Shown: positions 1 to 9,399, numbered from the stretch's first letter. The stretch is DNA of 64,000 nucleotides from Streptomyces sp. L2 (GCF_004124325.1 NZ_QBDT01000001.1:6324001-6388000); one strand, 5' to 3'. Translations and numbers: made by a program. Notes: generated from the letters alone by a model not told the origin.

Positions 1-458
1 TCCTCACCGCGGGCCACTGCGGCAAGGTCGCCAAGACCTGGTACACCGACCAGGCGCACCGCACTCTCATCGGCGCGACCGTGAACTACAGCTTCCCCGG
101 CAACGACTACGCGCTCGTCCGCTACGACAACGGTGCCCTCGGTCACCCCGGCGGCTACAGCGCGGCGAACGCCTACGTCGGCGAGAGCGTCAAGCGCACC
201 GGCTCCACCTCCGGCACCCACGGCGGCACCGTCACCGCGCTGAACGTCAGCGTCCACTACCAGAGCGGCGGCACGGTCCGGGGCCTGATCCAGACCACGG
301 TGTGCGCCGAGCCCGGCGACTCCGGCGGCCCGCTCTACGACGGCACCAAGGCCATCGGCCTCACCTCGGGCGGCAGCGGCGACTGCTCCTCGGGCGGTAC
401 GACGTTCTTCCAGCCCGTCACCGAGGCGCTCAGCGCCTACGGAGTCAGCATCTACTAG
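1..458 (+). CDS. Streptogrisin-type serine protease, 3' part
   Basis: C-terminal part of a secreted chymotrypsin-fold protease (family S1E). The window opens inside the gene; the first full codon is at position 3 and encodes the LTAGHC motif holding the catalytic His. The catalytic Asp follows in FPGNDYALV and the catalytic Ser in [12 protein letters not shown]. The end, [17 protein letters not shown], is nearly that of streptogrisin B. Signal peptide, propeptide and mature N-terminus lie outside the window. It is the first of three tandem paralogues, all on the same strand. All three catalytic residues are present, so it looks functional. It is closer to the second paralogue than to the third. 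Confidence 0.93.
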   Translation, partial: LTAGHCGKVAKTWYTDQAHRTLIGATVNYSFPGNDYALVRYDNGALGHPGGYSAANAYVGESVKRTGSTSGTHGGTVTALNVSVHYQSGGTVRGLIQTTVCAEPGDSGGPLYDGTKAIGLTSGGSGDCSSGGTTFFQPVTEALSAYGVSIY

Positions 459-693
459 GCGAACGCGCGTAGCTCAGCCGAAGGTTGAAGGCTGTACGGC
501 CGAAAGGCACCCTTGTGTCGACCGGCCGTTCGGCCGAATACTCCCCCTCAGCGCTTGCCGGGGGCACACGCTGCCGGAAACCTGAGACATCGGAACCCGG
601 TGCGCACGGCCTCCGTACGCGATGCCCCCTGGCTGCGCCTCACGGGCCCCGACCCCACGCGGGCCCCCGACTTCCCCTGGGAGGGAACGACAC

Positions 694-1602
694 GTGAGGA
701 TCAAGCGCACCACTCCCCGCACCGGAACGGCGAGACGGACCCGGCTGGTCGCCGTGACCACGGGCCTGCTGGCCGTGGCCGCGTTCGCCGCCCCCACCGC
801 GAACGCCGCCAACGCCGACGGAAACCACACGTTCAGCGCCAACCAGCTCACCCGTGCGAGCGACTCCGTCCTCAAGGCCGACGTCCCGGGCACCGCCTGG
901 GCGGTGGACAGCAGGACCGACCGGGTCGTCGTCACCGTCGACAGCACCGTGTCCCCGGCCGAGATCGCCAAGATCAGGCGGCAGGCCGGCGCCGGCGCGG
1001 ACGCGCTCACCATCAAGCACACCGACGGGAAGTTCAGCAAGCTCATCACCGGCGGCGACGCCATCTACGGCGGCCAGTACCGCTGTTCGCTGGGCTTCAA
1101 CGTGCACAGCGGCAGCACGTACTACTTCCTGACCGCCGGCCACTGCGGCCAGGTCGCCTCCACCTGGTACAGCAACTCCAGCCACAGCACCGTGCTGGGA
1201 ACCAACGTCAGCTACAGCTTCCCGGGCAACGACTACGCGCTGGTGCGCTACACCAACTCGTCCGTCTCGCACCCGAGCGCGGTCGGCGGCCAGTCCATCA
1301 CCCGGGCGGCCACGCCCAGCGTGGGCCAGACGGTCTACCGGCGCGGCTCCACCACGGGCACGCACAGCGGCCGGGTGACCGCGCTGAACGCCACCGTCAA
1401 CTACGGCGGCGGCGACGTCGTCTACGGGCTGATCCAGACCACGGTCTGCGCCGAGGGCGGCGACAGCGGCGGCCCGCTCTACTACGGCAGCACCGCCTAC
1501 GGTCTGACCTCGGGCGGCAGCGGCGACTGCTCCTCCGGCGGTACGACGTTCTTCCAGCCGGTCACCGAGGCGCTGAGCCACTACGGCGTGAGCGTCGGCT
1601 GA
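694..1602 (+). CDS. Streptogrisin B-like secreted serine protease
   Basis: Secreted endopeptidase made as a pre-pro-enzyme of 302 aa. The GTG start at 694 follows GGGAGGGA at about 8 nt spacing. Residues 1-40 are a twin-basic signal peptide ([10 protein letters not shown], then a hydrophobic core ending ANAAN). About 40-116 is an alpha-lytic-protease-type propeptide. The mature enzyme probably starts at Ile118 (ITGGDAIYG), giving 185 residues, the size known for streptogrisin B. The triad is His150, Asp180 and Ser258. The oxyanion region reads [10 protein letters not shown], where most relatives have [10 protein letters not shown]. Four cysteines can form the two family disulphides. A GC hairpin follows at 1645. 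Confidence 0.93.
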   Translation: MRIKRTTPRTGTARRTRLVAVTTGLLAVAAFAAPTANAANADGNHTFSANQLTRASDSVLKADVPGTAWAVDSRTDRVVVTVDSTVSPAEIAKIRRQAGAGADALTIKHTDGKFSKLITGGDAIYGGQYRCSLGFNVHSGSTYYFLTAGHCGQVASTWYSNSSHSTVLGTNVSYSFPGNDYALVRYTNSSVSHPSAVGGQSITRAATPSVGQTVYRRGSTTGTHSGRVTALNATVNYGGGDVVYGLIQTTVCAEGGDSGGPLYYGSTAYGLTSGGSGDCSSGGTTFFQPVTEALSHYGVSVG

Positions 1603-1984
1603 GGTTCGTCCGTCCTCCCGGCCCTCCGGTGGTGGGCCACCCGGGCCCCCGTACGCCGCGGCGTACGGGGGCTTCGCCGTGTCCGGCATCGGCCGTGTTC
1701 CGCATCCAGCCCTGTCCCGCCTCCAAAGGGGCGGAATCGAGCCACCGTTGGCGGTCGACGCCCGGTGAGAGGTTACTCGCTCGTAGTGTTTGCAGTGCGA
1801 ATTCCCAGGGACGACTGGCCCCGGTCGAGCGGGGCGGGGGCGTGCGGGGCGCCCGTGCGCGCGTCCTGAAGTCGACCTTGTGTGCTCCCTGTGCGGCTCG
1901 GAATAGTGGGCGCCCGTCAACCAGCCTTCCGGCCCGTGAGTCCCCACAACTCCGCGGGCCGATCCCCCCACAGGAGGACGTGAG
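1603..1984. other. Intergenic region between two protease genes
   Basis: Contains a 28-nt perfect GC palindrome at 1645-1672 that can end transcription of the upstream protease, then about 300 nt of leader and promoter DNA for the next one. I see no convincing gene here. The AGGAGG just before 1985 is the ribosome-binding site of the next protease. Confidence 0.6.
1645..1672 (+). terminator. Perfect GC palindrome, likely terminator
   Basis: Perfect inverted repeat (GCCCCCGTACGCC, its complement following directly) 43 nt after the stop of the streptogrisin B-like gene. There is no long T tract, as is usual for Streptomyces terminators. Confidence 0.7.
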
Positions 1985-3067
1985 TTGCAGCACCGACGCA
2001 TACCCAGGCGACGGGCCGCCGTGGTCGGAGCGGGCATCACCGCTCTGGTCGCCGCGGGAGTCACCTTCCAGACTGCGAACGCCAGCGAACCCTCCCACGC
2101 CGTGCCCCAGCCGCGGGTCCTGTCGACCCCGGCGGCCGGAAAGCTCGCCTCCAGCCTGCTGAGCGGCCTCGGTTCCGGCGCGGCCGGCAGCTACTACGAC
2201 GCCGGGTCCGGGAGCCTCGTCGTCAACGTGCTCGACCAGACCGCCGCGAGGACCGTCGAGGCGGCCGGCGCCAAGGCCAGACTCGTCACCCGCTCCCTCA
2301 CCGAACTCGACGGCGCCCGCGCGACGCTGAAGAAGGACGCGACCATCCCCGGCACCTCGTGGGCGACCGACCCGGTCAGCGACAAGGTCGTCGTCACCGC
2401 GGACCGTACGGTGTCCACGGCGCAGTGGAGCAAGCTCTCCCAGGTGGTCGCCGGGCTCGGCGGCAAGGCCGAACTCAAGCGGTCCAAGGGGACCTTCAAG
2501 CCCTTCGTCGCCGGCGGCGACGCGATCACCGGTTCGGGCGGGCGCTGCTCGCTCGGCTTCAACGTGGTCAAGGACGGGCAGCCGTACTTCCTGACCGCCG
2601 GGCACTGCACCGAGGCCATCTCCAGCTGGTCGGACTCCTCGGGCGCCGTGATCGGCCAGAACGCCCAGTCCAGCTTCCCGGGCAACGACTTCGGGCTGGT
2701 GAAGTACACGGCCGGTACCGATCACCCGAGCGAGGTCGACCTCTACAACGGCTCGGCCCAGCAGATCACCGGCGCGGCGGAGGCGACCGTCGGCATGAAG
2801 GTCACGCGCAGTGGCTCCACCACGCATGTGCACGACGGCACGGTCACCGGCCTGAACGCCACCGTCAACTACTCGGAGGGCACGGTCAGCGGGCTCATCC
2901 AGACCGATGTGTGCGCCGAGCCCGGGGACAGCGGCGGCTCGCTGTTCTCCGGCAGCAACGCCATCGGGCTGACCTCGGGCGGCAGCGGTGACTGCACCTC
3001 CGGCGGGGAGACGTTCTTCCAGCCCGTCACCGAGGCGCTGTCCGCCACCGGGAGCCAGATCGGCTGA
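1985..3067 (+). CDS. sprD: Streptogrisin D-like secreted serine protease
   Basis: Secreted endopeptidase precursor of 360 aa. The TTG at 1985 is chosen because AGGAGG lies 7 nt upstream and it gives a typical signal peptide (HRRIPRRR, hydrophobic core, TFQTANA). The propeptide is long, to about residue 174. Mature start is probably Val175 ([18 protein letters not shown]), leaving 186 residues. The triad is His207, Asp235 and Ser316 in CAEPGDSGG. The mature part resembles streptogrisin D from memory ([22 protein letters not shown]), so the symbol is a homology guess. It is the most divergent of the three tandem proteases. Confidence 0.9.
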   Translation: MQHRRIPRRRAAVVGAGITALVAAGVTFQTANASEPSHAVPQPRVLSTPAAGKLASSLLSGLGSGAAGSYYDAGSGSLVVNVLDQTAARTVEAAGAKARLVTRSLTELDGARATLKKDATIPGTSWATDPVSDKVVVTADRTVSTAQWSKLSQVVAGLGGKAELKRSKGTFKPFVAGGDAITGSGGRCSLGFNVVKDGQPYFLTAGHCTEAISSWSDSSGAVIGQNAQSSFPGNDFGLVKYTAGTDHPSEVDLYNGSAQQITGAAEATVGMKVTRSGSTTHVHDGTVTGLNATVNYSEGTVSGLIQTDVCAEPGDSGGSLFSGSNAIGLTSGGSGDCTSGGETFFQPVTEALSATGSQIG

Positions 3068-3117
3068 CGTCACCGAGCCGCATCGGCTGACCTCGCGGGA
3101 AGCCGGATCGGCTGACG

Positions 3118-4215
3118 CTACGGCGACTCGGAGCGGCTGAGGCCGCCGGGGTCCCGCGCCGGGTCCGTCCGGGGCGGGACCCTTCCGCGTGCGCGGGCGC
3201 GGAGGGTGGCCATCAGGAGGGTGACCGCGATGCCGCCCAGGGCCCAGCCCGCCAGGACCCAGAGCGCGCCCGTGCCGCCGTTGCCCTGGAAGTAGGCGAT
3301 GGAGCGGGCCGCCCAGGTGCCCGCGCCCGGCGGCAGGGCCGGCCCGATCGTGCTCCAGAACGGGGGCAGCAGCGGGAAGGGGAAGGCGCCGCCGGCGCTC
3401 GGGTTGCCCGCGATCACCACCAGCAGGATCGCCAGTCCGATGCCGACGATGCCGAAGACGCCCTGGAGGGCGAGGGTGGCCGCGCCCACCGCGAAGGTGA
3501 TCAGGGCCCCCAGCCCCCACAGGGCGTACACGCTGCCGGGCAGGGCGTCCAGCGCGGGGCCCACGATCAGCGCGCCGCCCAGCCCGCCGGCGGCCGCCAC
3601 CAGCGCCATCACCGACAGGCGGATCACCGCGCGCCGGGGGTTGGCGGGCCTGGCGCCGGTGCTGACCGCCAGGGCCGAGGCGCACAGATAGCCGCCCACG
3701 CACCAGCCGACGACGAGGTAGAACGACGACAGGCCGTTGAAGTCCCCGGCCGAGGCGGGGGCCACGTCCACCACGCGCACGGTGCGGTGCTGGGCCGCCT
3801 CCAGGCCGGTGACGAGGTTCTTCAGGGTGGTGGCGAGGGCCGTGCCGCCGCCGGTGGCCACCAGGAGGGTGTCGGTGGTGCCGCGGGGGTCGACGACCAG
3901 GGCGCCGTCGAGGTCCCGGTGCAGGATCCGGGTGCGGGCGGTCCGGGCGTCCGGCACGGTCCGGGGGCTCAGCGGGTGGCCCGCCAGCTGGTCGAGCCGG
4001 GGCACCGTCCGGTCGGCCGCGGGCTGCGGGGCCACCACCCCGAAGGCGATGTCCCGGGGCCGCGGGTGGTGCAGGGCGCCCACGTAGGAGGCGATGAAGA
4101 GCAGCTGGAGAGCGATCACACCGATGACGAGCGCCGTGGCCCGGGGGGTCACGGCGTCCTTCAGCTCGGCGAGGAAGGAGCGGTCGGGCGGGGCCGCCCC
4201 GGCTGTTCGGCTCAT
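3118..4215 (-). CDS. DUF3533/ABC-2-like membrane protein
   Basis: Integral membrane protein of 365 aa with one N-terminal helix (about 24-46), a roughly 150-residue extracytoplasmic domain, then five or six helices to the C-terminus. This layout matches the DUF3533/SNG1 and YhgE-Pip-like group, distantly related to ABC-2 permeases. The ATG at 4215 is chosen because it directly precedes the hydrophilic stretch leading into the first helix; upstream codons are Arg/Pro-rich. No ATPase gene is next to it, so transport is not established. It diverges from dnaE2 and converges on the protease array. Confidence 0.75.
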   Translation of the reverse strand: MSRTAGAAPPDRSFLAELKDAVTPRATALVIGVIALQLLFIASYVGALHHPRPRDIAFGVVAPQPAADRTVPRLDQLAGHPLSPRTVPDARTARTRILHRDLDGALVVDPRGTTDTLLVATGGGTALATTLKNLVTGLEAAQHRTVRVVDVAPASAGDFNGLSSFYLVVGWCVGGYLCASALAVSTGARPANPRRAVIRLSVMALVAAAGGLGGALIVGPALDALPGSVYALWGLGALITFAVGAATLALQGVFGIVGIGLAILLVVIAGNPSAGGAFPFPLLPPFWSTIGPALPPGAGTWAARSIAYFQGNGGTGALWVLAGWALGGIAVTLLMATLRARARGRVPPRTDPARDPGGLSRSESP

Positions 4216-4330
4216 CCCCCCACGGTCCGGGCAAACCGGTGTTTGCGCAGGTGGGAGGCGGCTGAACGGATGTCGCACAGATGTTCGGGAATGGAGGTAT
4301 GGTGGGGTGGCGGGGGCAGGGAACTGATGT

Positions 4331-4346
4331 TCGAAGAGTCGTTCGG
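4331..4346 (+). promoter_or_regulatory. Candidate LexA (SOS) box before dnaE2
   Basis: TCGAAGAGTCGTTCGG matches 10 of the 12 fixed positions of the actinobacterial SOS box TCGAAC-N4-GTTCGA. It lies 25 nt upstream of the GTG chosen for dnaE2, a gene known to be LexA-controlled in mycobacteria. Confidence 0.55.
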
Positions 4347-4370
4347 GGCTCACGAGTGCGGGAGGTGCGT

Positions 4371-7300
4371 GTGCCGGGCTTCGCGCATCTGCACACCGTC
4401 TCCGGGTTCTCCCTGAGGTACGGCGCCTCACATCCGGAGCGGCTGGCCGAGCGCGCCTCGGAGCGGGGCATGGACGCCCTCGCGCTGACCGACCGCGACA
4501 CCCTCGCCGGCGCCGTGCGCTTCGCCAAGGCCTGCGCCGGGGCGGGGGTCCGCCCGCTGTTCGGGGTCGACCTGGCGGTGGGCGCGCCGGAGGCCGTACG
4601 ACGGGAACGGCGTCGTACGCCGGTGCGCGGGGGAGCCTTTGTCGATGAGTCGACCCCGCGGGTGACCTTTCTCGCCCGGGACGGCGCCCGGGGCTGGGCC
4701 GACCTGTGCCGGCTCGTCACCGCCGCCCACCGGGGCGAGGGCCCGCCCCTGCTGCCCTGGGGAGAGAACCACGGGGACGGCCTGACCGTCCTGCTCGGGC
4801 CGGGCTCGGACGTGGGCCGGGCGCTGGCCGCCGGCCGCCCCGACCGGGCCGCGAAGCTCCTCGGCCCCTGGCGCGAGGTCTACGGCGACGCGCTGCGGCT
4901 GGAGACCGTCTGGCACGGCCGGCAGGGCACCGGTGCCGGGTCCCTGCGGCTGGCCGCCCGTACCGTCGGCTTCGCCGCCGAGCAGCGGGTCCGGCCCGTC
5001 CTCAGCAACACCGTCCGCTACGCCGACCCCGGCCAGGGTCCGGTCGCCGACGTGCTGGACGCCGCCCGGCGGCTGATGCCGATCGACCCCGCCGGGGAGC
5101 TGGACTCCGGCGAGGCCTGGCTGAAGGACGCCCGCGCCATGCTGCGGGTCGCCGAACGGGTGGTGGAGGCGGCCGGCTACCGGCGCGACACCGCCCACCG
5201 GCTGCTGGAGCAGACCGGGGCCACGGCCGCCGCGTGCCTGGTCGACCCGGAGGACGACCTCGGCATCGGCACCGTCCACTTCCCCGAGGCCCGTCTCGTC
5301 GGCGCCGGCCGCCGCACCGCCCAGCGGGCGCTCGCCTCCCGGGCGGTGGCGGGGATGGTCCGGCTCGGGTACGGCGGCCGGCGCGCGTACTGGGAGCGGA
5401 TGCACGCCGAGCTGGACATCATCGCCCACCACGGCTTCGCCTCCTACTTCCTGACGGTCGCCCAGGTCGTGGACGACGTGAAGAGGATGGGCATCCGGGT
5501 GGCGGCACGCGGTTCCGGCGCGGGCTCCCTGGTCAACCACGTCCTCGGCATCGCGAACGCCGACCCGGTCGAGCACGGGCTGCTGATGGAGCGCTTCCTG
5601 TCCAAGGAGCGCGTCGTGCTGCCCGACATCGACATCGACGTGGAGTCCGCGCGCCGGCTGGAGGTCTACCGGGCGATCATCGGCCGGTTCGGCACCGAGC
5701 GGGTCGCCACCGTCTCCATGCCCGAGACCTACCGGGTGCGGCACGCCGTCCGGGACGTGGGGGCCGCGCTGTCCATGGACCCGGCGGAGATCGACCGGGT
5801 GGCCAAGTCCTTCCCGCACATCCGCGCCCGGGACGCCCGCGCGGCGCTGGCGGAACTGCCCGAACTCAAGGAACTGGCGGGGGAGAAGGAGAAGTACGGC
5901 AGGCTGTGGGAGCTGGTCGAGGCGCTCGACGCCCTCCCGCGCGGAGTCGCCATGCACCCGTGCGGGGTGCTGCTGTCCGACGCCTCGCTGCTCGCCCGTA
6001 CGCCGGTGGTGCCGACCAGCGGCGAGGGGCTGCCCATGTCGCAGTTCGACAAGAAGGACGTGGAGGACCTCGGGCTGCTCAAGCTCGACGTGCTGGGCGT
6101 GCGGATGCAGTCGGCGATGGCGCACGCGGTCGCCGAGGTGGAGCGGACGGCCGGTGAGCGGATCGAGCTGGACTCCCTGGCGCCGGGCGACCCGGCGACG
6201 TACCGGCTCATCCGGTCGGCGGAGACGCTGGGCTGCTTCCAGATCGAGTCACCGGGCCAGCGGGACCTGGTGGGGCGGCTGCAGCCGAGCACCTTCCACG
6301 ACCTGGTCGTCGACATCTCGCTGTTCCGGCCCGGCCCGGTCGCCGCCGACATGGTGCGGCCGTTCATCGAGGCCCGGCACGGGCGGGCGCCCGTGCGGTA
6401 CCCGCACCCCGACCTGGAGCGGCCGCTGAAGGAGACGTACGGCGTCGTCGTCTTCCACGAGCAGGTCATCGACATCGTCGCCGTGCTGACCGGCTGCGGG
6501 CGCGGGGAGGCCGACCGGGTCCGGCGCGGGCTGTCCGACCCGGAGTCGCAGGGGCGGATCAAGGTGTGGTTCGCGCAAGCGGCGGCGGCGAACGGGTACG
6601 ACGCGGAAACGATCCGGCGCACCTGGGAGATCGTGGAGGCCTTCGGCAGTTACGGCTTCTGCAAGGCGCACGCGGTCGCGTTCGCCGTACCGACCTACCA
6701 GTCGGCCTGGCTGAAGGCCCATCACCCGGCCGCCTTCTACGCCGGGCTGCTCACACACGACCCCGGGATGTACCCCAAGCGGCTGCTGCTGGCGGACGCA
6801 CGGCGGCGCGGGGTGCCGATCCTGCCGCTGGACGTGAACGTGTCGGGAGTCGCCCACCGTATCGAACTGGTGTCTGAATCACCTGGAAATCCGGGGCGTT
6901 GGGGACTCCGCCTCGCCCTCAGTGACGTGCACGGCATCAGCGAGACCGAGGCGAAGCGGATCGCCGACGGACAGCCGTACGCCTCCCTGCTCGACTTCTG
7001 GGAACGGGCCCGGCCGAGCCGCCCGCTGGCCGGTCGGCTGGCCCAGGTGGGCGCGCTGGACGCGTTCGGCGCCAACCGGCGCGACCTGCAACTGCACCTG
7101 ACCGAACTGCACCGGGGCGCCCGGGGCGGCGGCGGGGACCAACTCCCCTTGTCCGGAGGGCGGAAGACCGCCCCGGCCGGGCTGCCCGACCTCACTCCGT
7201 CGGAGCGGCTCAGTGCCGAGCTGGGCGTGCTGTCCATGGACGCCTCCCGCAACCTGATGGACGACCACCGGGAATTCCTGGAGGAGCTGGGCGTGGTCTC

Positions 7301-7910
7301 CGCGCGCCGGCTGCGCGAGGCACGGCACGGCGAGACCGTGCTGGTCGCGGGCGCCAAGGCGGCCACCCAGACCCCGCCGATCCGGTCCGGCAAACGGGTC
7401 ATCTTCTCCACGCTGGACGACGGCACGGGCCTGGTCGACCTCGCCTTCTTCGACGACTCGCACGACGCCTGCGCCCACACCGTCTTCCACTCCTGGCTGC
7501 TGCTCGTGCGCGGGGTGGTCCAGCGGCGCGGGCCGCGCAGCCTGAGCGTGGTCGGTTCGGCCGCCTGGAACCTCGCCGAACTCGTCGAACTGCGCGCCGG
7601 AGGCGGGCTCGACGAGGTGGCGGCCCGGCTCGCCGAACCACCGGGCGCGCCCGGGGACGGTCCCGCGCCGGACGGAAAGAGGCCGGCCGGGGAGGGATCG
7701 GCCGGGGAGGGGCCCTCCCGGGCCCGGCTCGCCGGTTCCGACGGGCGGCCCGCGCCGGCCGGCTCCGCCGCTCCGGAGCGGGGGGAGGGCCGCCGGATCC
7801 GCATGCCCACGGGGTACGAGATGCACCCCTGGGCCGATCTGCGCCCCGCGGGCGAAGGGCCCGCGGTGGGAAGGAAGCTGTGGCACCAGAGTCCGGGGAG
7901 TGCGGGATGA
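4371..7910 (+). CDS. dnaE2: Error-prone DNA polymerase DnaE2 (ImuC)
   Basis: C-family DNA polymerase III alpha paralogue (1179 aa) used in damage-induced translesion synthesis. The N-terminus is a PHP domain (AHLHTVSGFS, TDRDTLAGAV). The palm carries PDIDIDVESARR with Asp419/421/423 and the later LLKLDVLGV aspartate (about 573). The active-site region FRPGPV..MV.PFI is present. A C-terminal OB fold follows (GKRVIFSTLDDGTGLVDLAFFDD), then a low-complexity tail ending HQSPGSAG. The GTG at 4371 follows GGAGG; in-frame GTG codons just upstream are alternatives. Its stop overlaps the next start (ATGA), so the two genes are translationally coupled. Confidence 0.95.
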   Translation: MPGFAHLHTVSGFSLRYGASHPERLAERASERGMDALALTDRDTLAGAVRFAKACAGAGVRPLFGVDLAVGAPEAVRRERRRTPVRGGAFVDESTPRVTFLARDGARGWADLCRLVTAAHRGEGPPLLPWGENHGDGLTVLLGPGSDVGRALAAGRPDRAAKLLGPWREVYGDALRLETVWHGRQGTGAGSLRLAARTVGFAAEQRVRPVLSNTVRYADPGQGPVADVLDAARRLMPIDPAGELDSGEAWLKDARAMLRVAERVVEAAGYRRDTAHRLLEQTGATAAACLVDPEDDLGIGTVHFPEARLVGAGRRTAQRALASRAVAGMVRLGYGGRRAYWERMHAELDIIAHHGFASYFLTVAQVVDDVKRMGIRVAARGSGAGSLVNHVLGIANADPVEHGLLMERFLSKERVVLPDIDIDVESARRLEVYRAIIGRFGTERVATVSMPETYRVRHAVRDVGAALSMDPAEIDRVAKSFPHIRARDARAALAELPELKELAGEKEKYGRLWELVEALDALPRGVAMHPCGVLLSDASLLARTPVVPTSGEGLPMSQFDKKDVEDLGLLKLDVLGVRMQSAMAHAVAEVERTAGERIELDSLAPGDPATYRLIRSAETLGCFQIESPGQRDLVGRLQPSTFHDLVVDISLFRPGPVAADMVRPFIEARHGRAPVRYPHPDLERPLKETYGVVVFHEQVIDIVAVLTGCGRGEADRVRRGLSDPESQGRIKVWFAQAAAANGYDAETIRRTWEIVEAFGSYGFCKAHAVAFAVPTYQSAWLKAHHPAAFYAGLLTHDPGMYPKRLLLADARRRGVPILPLDVNVSGVAHRIELVSESPGNPGRWGLRLALSDVHGISETEAKRIADGQPYASLLDFWERARPSRPLAGRLAQVGALDAFGANRRDLQLHLTELHRGARGGGGDQLPLSGGRKTAPAGLPDLTPSERLSAELGVLSMDASRNLMDDHREFLEELGVVSARRLREARHGETVLVAGAKAATQTPPIRSGKRVIFSTLDDGTGLVDLAFFDDSHDACAHTVFHSWLLLVRGVVQRRGPRSLSVVGSAAWNLAELVELRAGGGLDEVAARLAEPPGAPGDGPAPDGKRPAGEGSAGEGPSRARLAGSDGRPAPAGSAAPERGEGRRIRMPTGYEMHPWADLRPAGEGPAVGRKLWHQSPGSAG

Positions 7911-8917
7911 CCATCCTCTGCGTACGTTTCCAGTTGCCGCCGGAGCACGAGGCGGCCCTGCCCGGACTGCTCGGGCTGCTGGAGGAGTTCACCCCGGTCG
8001 TCGAGGCGCTGCCCCCGGACGGCGCGCTGGCCGACCTGCGGGGCGCCGAACGCTACTTCGGGCGCGACGCCGTGGAACTGGCCTCGGTGATCCGGGTCCG
8101 CTCCCTCGCGCTGTACGGCGTCGACTGCGTGATCGGCGCCGGGCCGGGTCCCATGCTGGCCCGCATGGCGCTGCGCGCCGCCCGGCCCGGGGTGACCCGC
8201 GCCGTGCCCGGCGACCCGGACGGTATCGCGGAGTTCCTCGCCGGACGGCCCGTGGCCGCGCTGCCCGGCGTCGGCCCGGCGACCGCACGCACGCTGTGCG
8301 AGTACGGCCTCGACACCCTCGGTCTGGTCGCCGCCGCGCCCCTGTCCACGCTCCAGCGGCTGATCGGCGCGAAGGCGGGCCGTGAGCTGCGCGAGAAGGC
8401 GACCGGCGTCGACCGCGGCCGGGTCGTGCCGAACGCCGTCTCGCGCTCACTGGCGACCGAACGCGCCTTTGACATCGACGAGTTGAACCCCGACCGGCAC
8501 CGCAGGGAACTGCTGTCCGCCGCCGAGGAGATCGGCGCCCGGCTGCGCGCGGTGGAGAAGGTCTGCCGCACCCTGACCCTCACCGTCCGCTACGCCGACC
8601 TCCCCCGCTCTCGAACAGGCTCGAGCGGGGGGACCCCCATCTCCACCACCCGCAGCCGCACCCTCGCCGAACCGACCGCGCACTCGGCGGCCCTGACGAA
8701 GGCGGCCTACGGCATGTACGAGGCCCTGGGCCTCCAGCGCGCCCGGGTCCACGCCCTCGCTCTGCGCGCCGAGGGCCTGACCCCCGCCGACCAGGCCTCC
8801 CGCCAGCTCACCTTCGACCCCGTGGACGAGAAGACCCGCCGTATCGAGGAGGTCGCGGACCGCGCCCGCGCGAAGTTCGGCCCCCGCGCGGTGATGCCGG
8901 GATCGCTGGCGGCGTGA
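7907..8917 (+). CDS. Catalytically degenerate Y-family polymerase (ImuB-like)
   Basis: Protein of 336 aa coupled to dnaE2 by a 4-base ATGA overlap. The second half is clearly Y-family: thumb helix-hairpin-helix (ALPGVGPATARTLCEYGL, about 117-140) and a little-finger domain (RSLATERAFD onward). The palm/fingers are reduced. The N-terminal HVDMDAF-like motif is replaced by LCVRF, and the SIDE motif by PPDG, so two of three catalytic carboxylates are absent. QLTF at 300-303 resembles a beta-clamp motif. Known mycobacterial ImuB is an inactive Y-family adaptor for DnaE2; the same role here is inferred. No imuA-like gene is present. Residues about 232-245 come from an inserted palindromic element. 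Confidence 0.82.
   Translation: MTILCVRFQLPPEHEAALPGLLGLLEEFTPVVEALPPDGALADLRGAERYFGRDAVELASVIRVRSLALYGVDCVIGAGPGPMLARMALRAARPGVTRAVPGDPDGIAEFLAGRPVAALPGVGPATARTLCEYGLDTLGLVAAAPLSTLQRLIGAKAGRELREKATGVDRGRVVPNAVSRSLATERAFDIDELNPDRHRRELLSAAEEIGARLRAVEKVCRTLTLTVRYADLPRSRTGSSGGTPISTTRSRTLAEPTAHSAALTKAAYGMYEALGLQRARVHALALRAEGLTPADQASRQLTFDPVDEKTRRIEEVADRARAKFGPRAVMPGSLAA
8601..8639 (+). repeat. Small palindromic element inside the Y-family gene
   Basis: CCCCCGCTC (8602-8610) and GAGCGGGGG (8623-8631) form a hairpin, followed by a second short palindrome, GGGGGGACCCCC. It encodes LPRSRTGSSGGTP in a place where family members are shorter. A related element lies at 48595-48635 in an ABC ATPase gene. 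Confidence 0.7.
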
Positions 8918-8934
8918 TTCCTTTGCCGATCCGC

Positions 8935-9309
8935 TCAGTTGGCCCACGGGGGAGTGAGCACGGTGCCGTCGGCCAGCTCCGCCTCCAGGCCGACGGACGT
9001 GGTCACCCAGGACACGGCGGTGTGGTCGGTCGGGTTCTCGACGGCCAGGGTGGCACCGGGATTGATGATCACCGTGTCGCCGGCCGAGACCCGCTCGGTG
9101 TGCCCGTCGAGGGTGATCAGCAGTTCGCCGACGAGCACGTGGAAGATCTCCTCCCGGCTGACGGTGTGCGCGGGCGCCCTGGTGCCCGCCGGGATCTCGC
9201 CCCGCCAGGCGCACAGCTCCTTGCTGCCGGTCAGCGGGGTGGCGTACGAGACGAAACGGGCGCCGTGGATCTCGTGGGTCACGGCTTCGGAGGAGCGGAC
9301 GACGGGCAT
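8935..9309 (-). CDS. Cupin-domain protein
   Basis: Single-domain cupin of 124 aa. The two conserved cupin motifs are visible: PAGTRAPAHTVSREEIFHVL...G and PGDT-like SAGDTVIINPGATLAVEN. Metal-ligand positions are partly kept (His in PAHT, Glu-Glu-His in REEIFH). Function cannot be assigned beyond a beta-barrel fold. It diverges from a MarR regulator gene with two similar dyads between the two starts, so it is probably that regulator's target. Confidence 0.85.
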   Translation of the reverse strand: MPVVRSSEAVTHEIHGARFVSYATPLTGSKELCAWRGEIPAGTRAPAHTVSREEIFHVLVGELLITLDGHTERVSAGDTVIINPGATLAVENPTDHTAVSWVTTSVGLEAELADGTVLTPPWAN

Positions 9310-9333
9310 GGGGATCTCCGTTCAGGACTGAAT

Positions 9334-9371
9334 GGTCAAGCTGCTTGTCTATATGGTCAAGCCGCTTGACC
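9334..9371. promoter_or_regulatory. Paired palindromes, candidate MarR operator
   Basis: GGTCAAGCCGCTTGACC at 9355-9371 is a perfect 17-bp palindrome. GGTCAAGCTGCTTGTCT at 9334-9350 is an imperfect copy exactly 21 bp upstream, two helical turns. Both sit between the divergent cupin and MarR genes. Confidence 0.7.
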
Positions 9372-9399
9372 AATACGTCAAGGGTGTTTCAATGCCTCC

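Noticed and set aside
1562..4720. Open minus-strand frame of over 1000 codons antisense to the streptogrisin D-like gene and across neighbours
   Set aside because: Composition is that of a shadow of GC3-biased genes (Arg/Pro/Gly-rich, no domain), and it conflicts with three well-supported genes.
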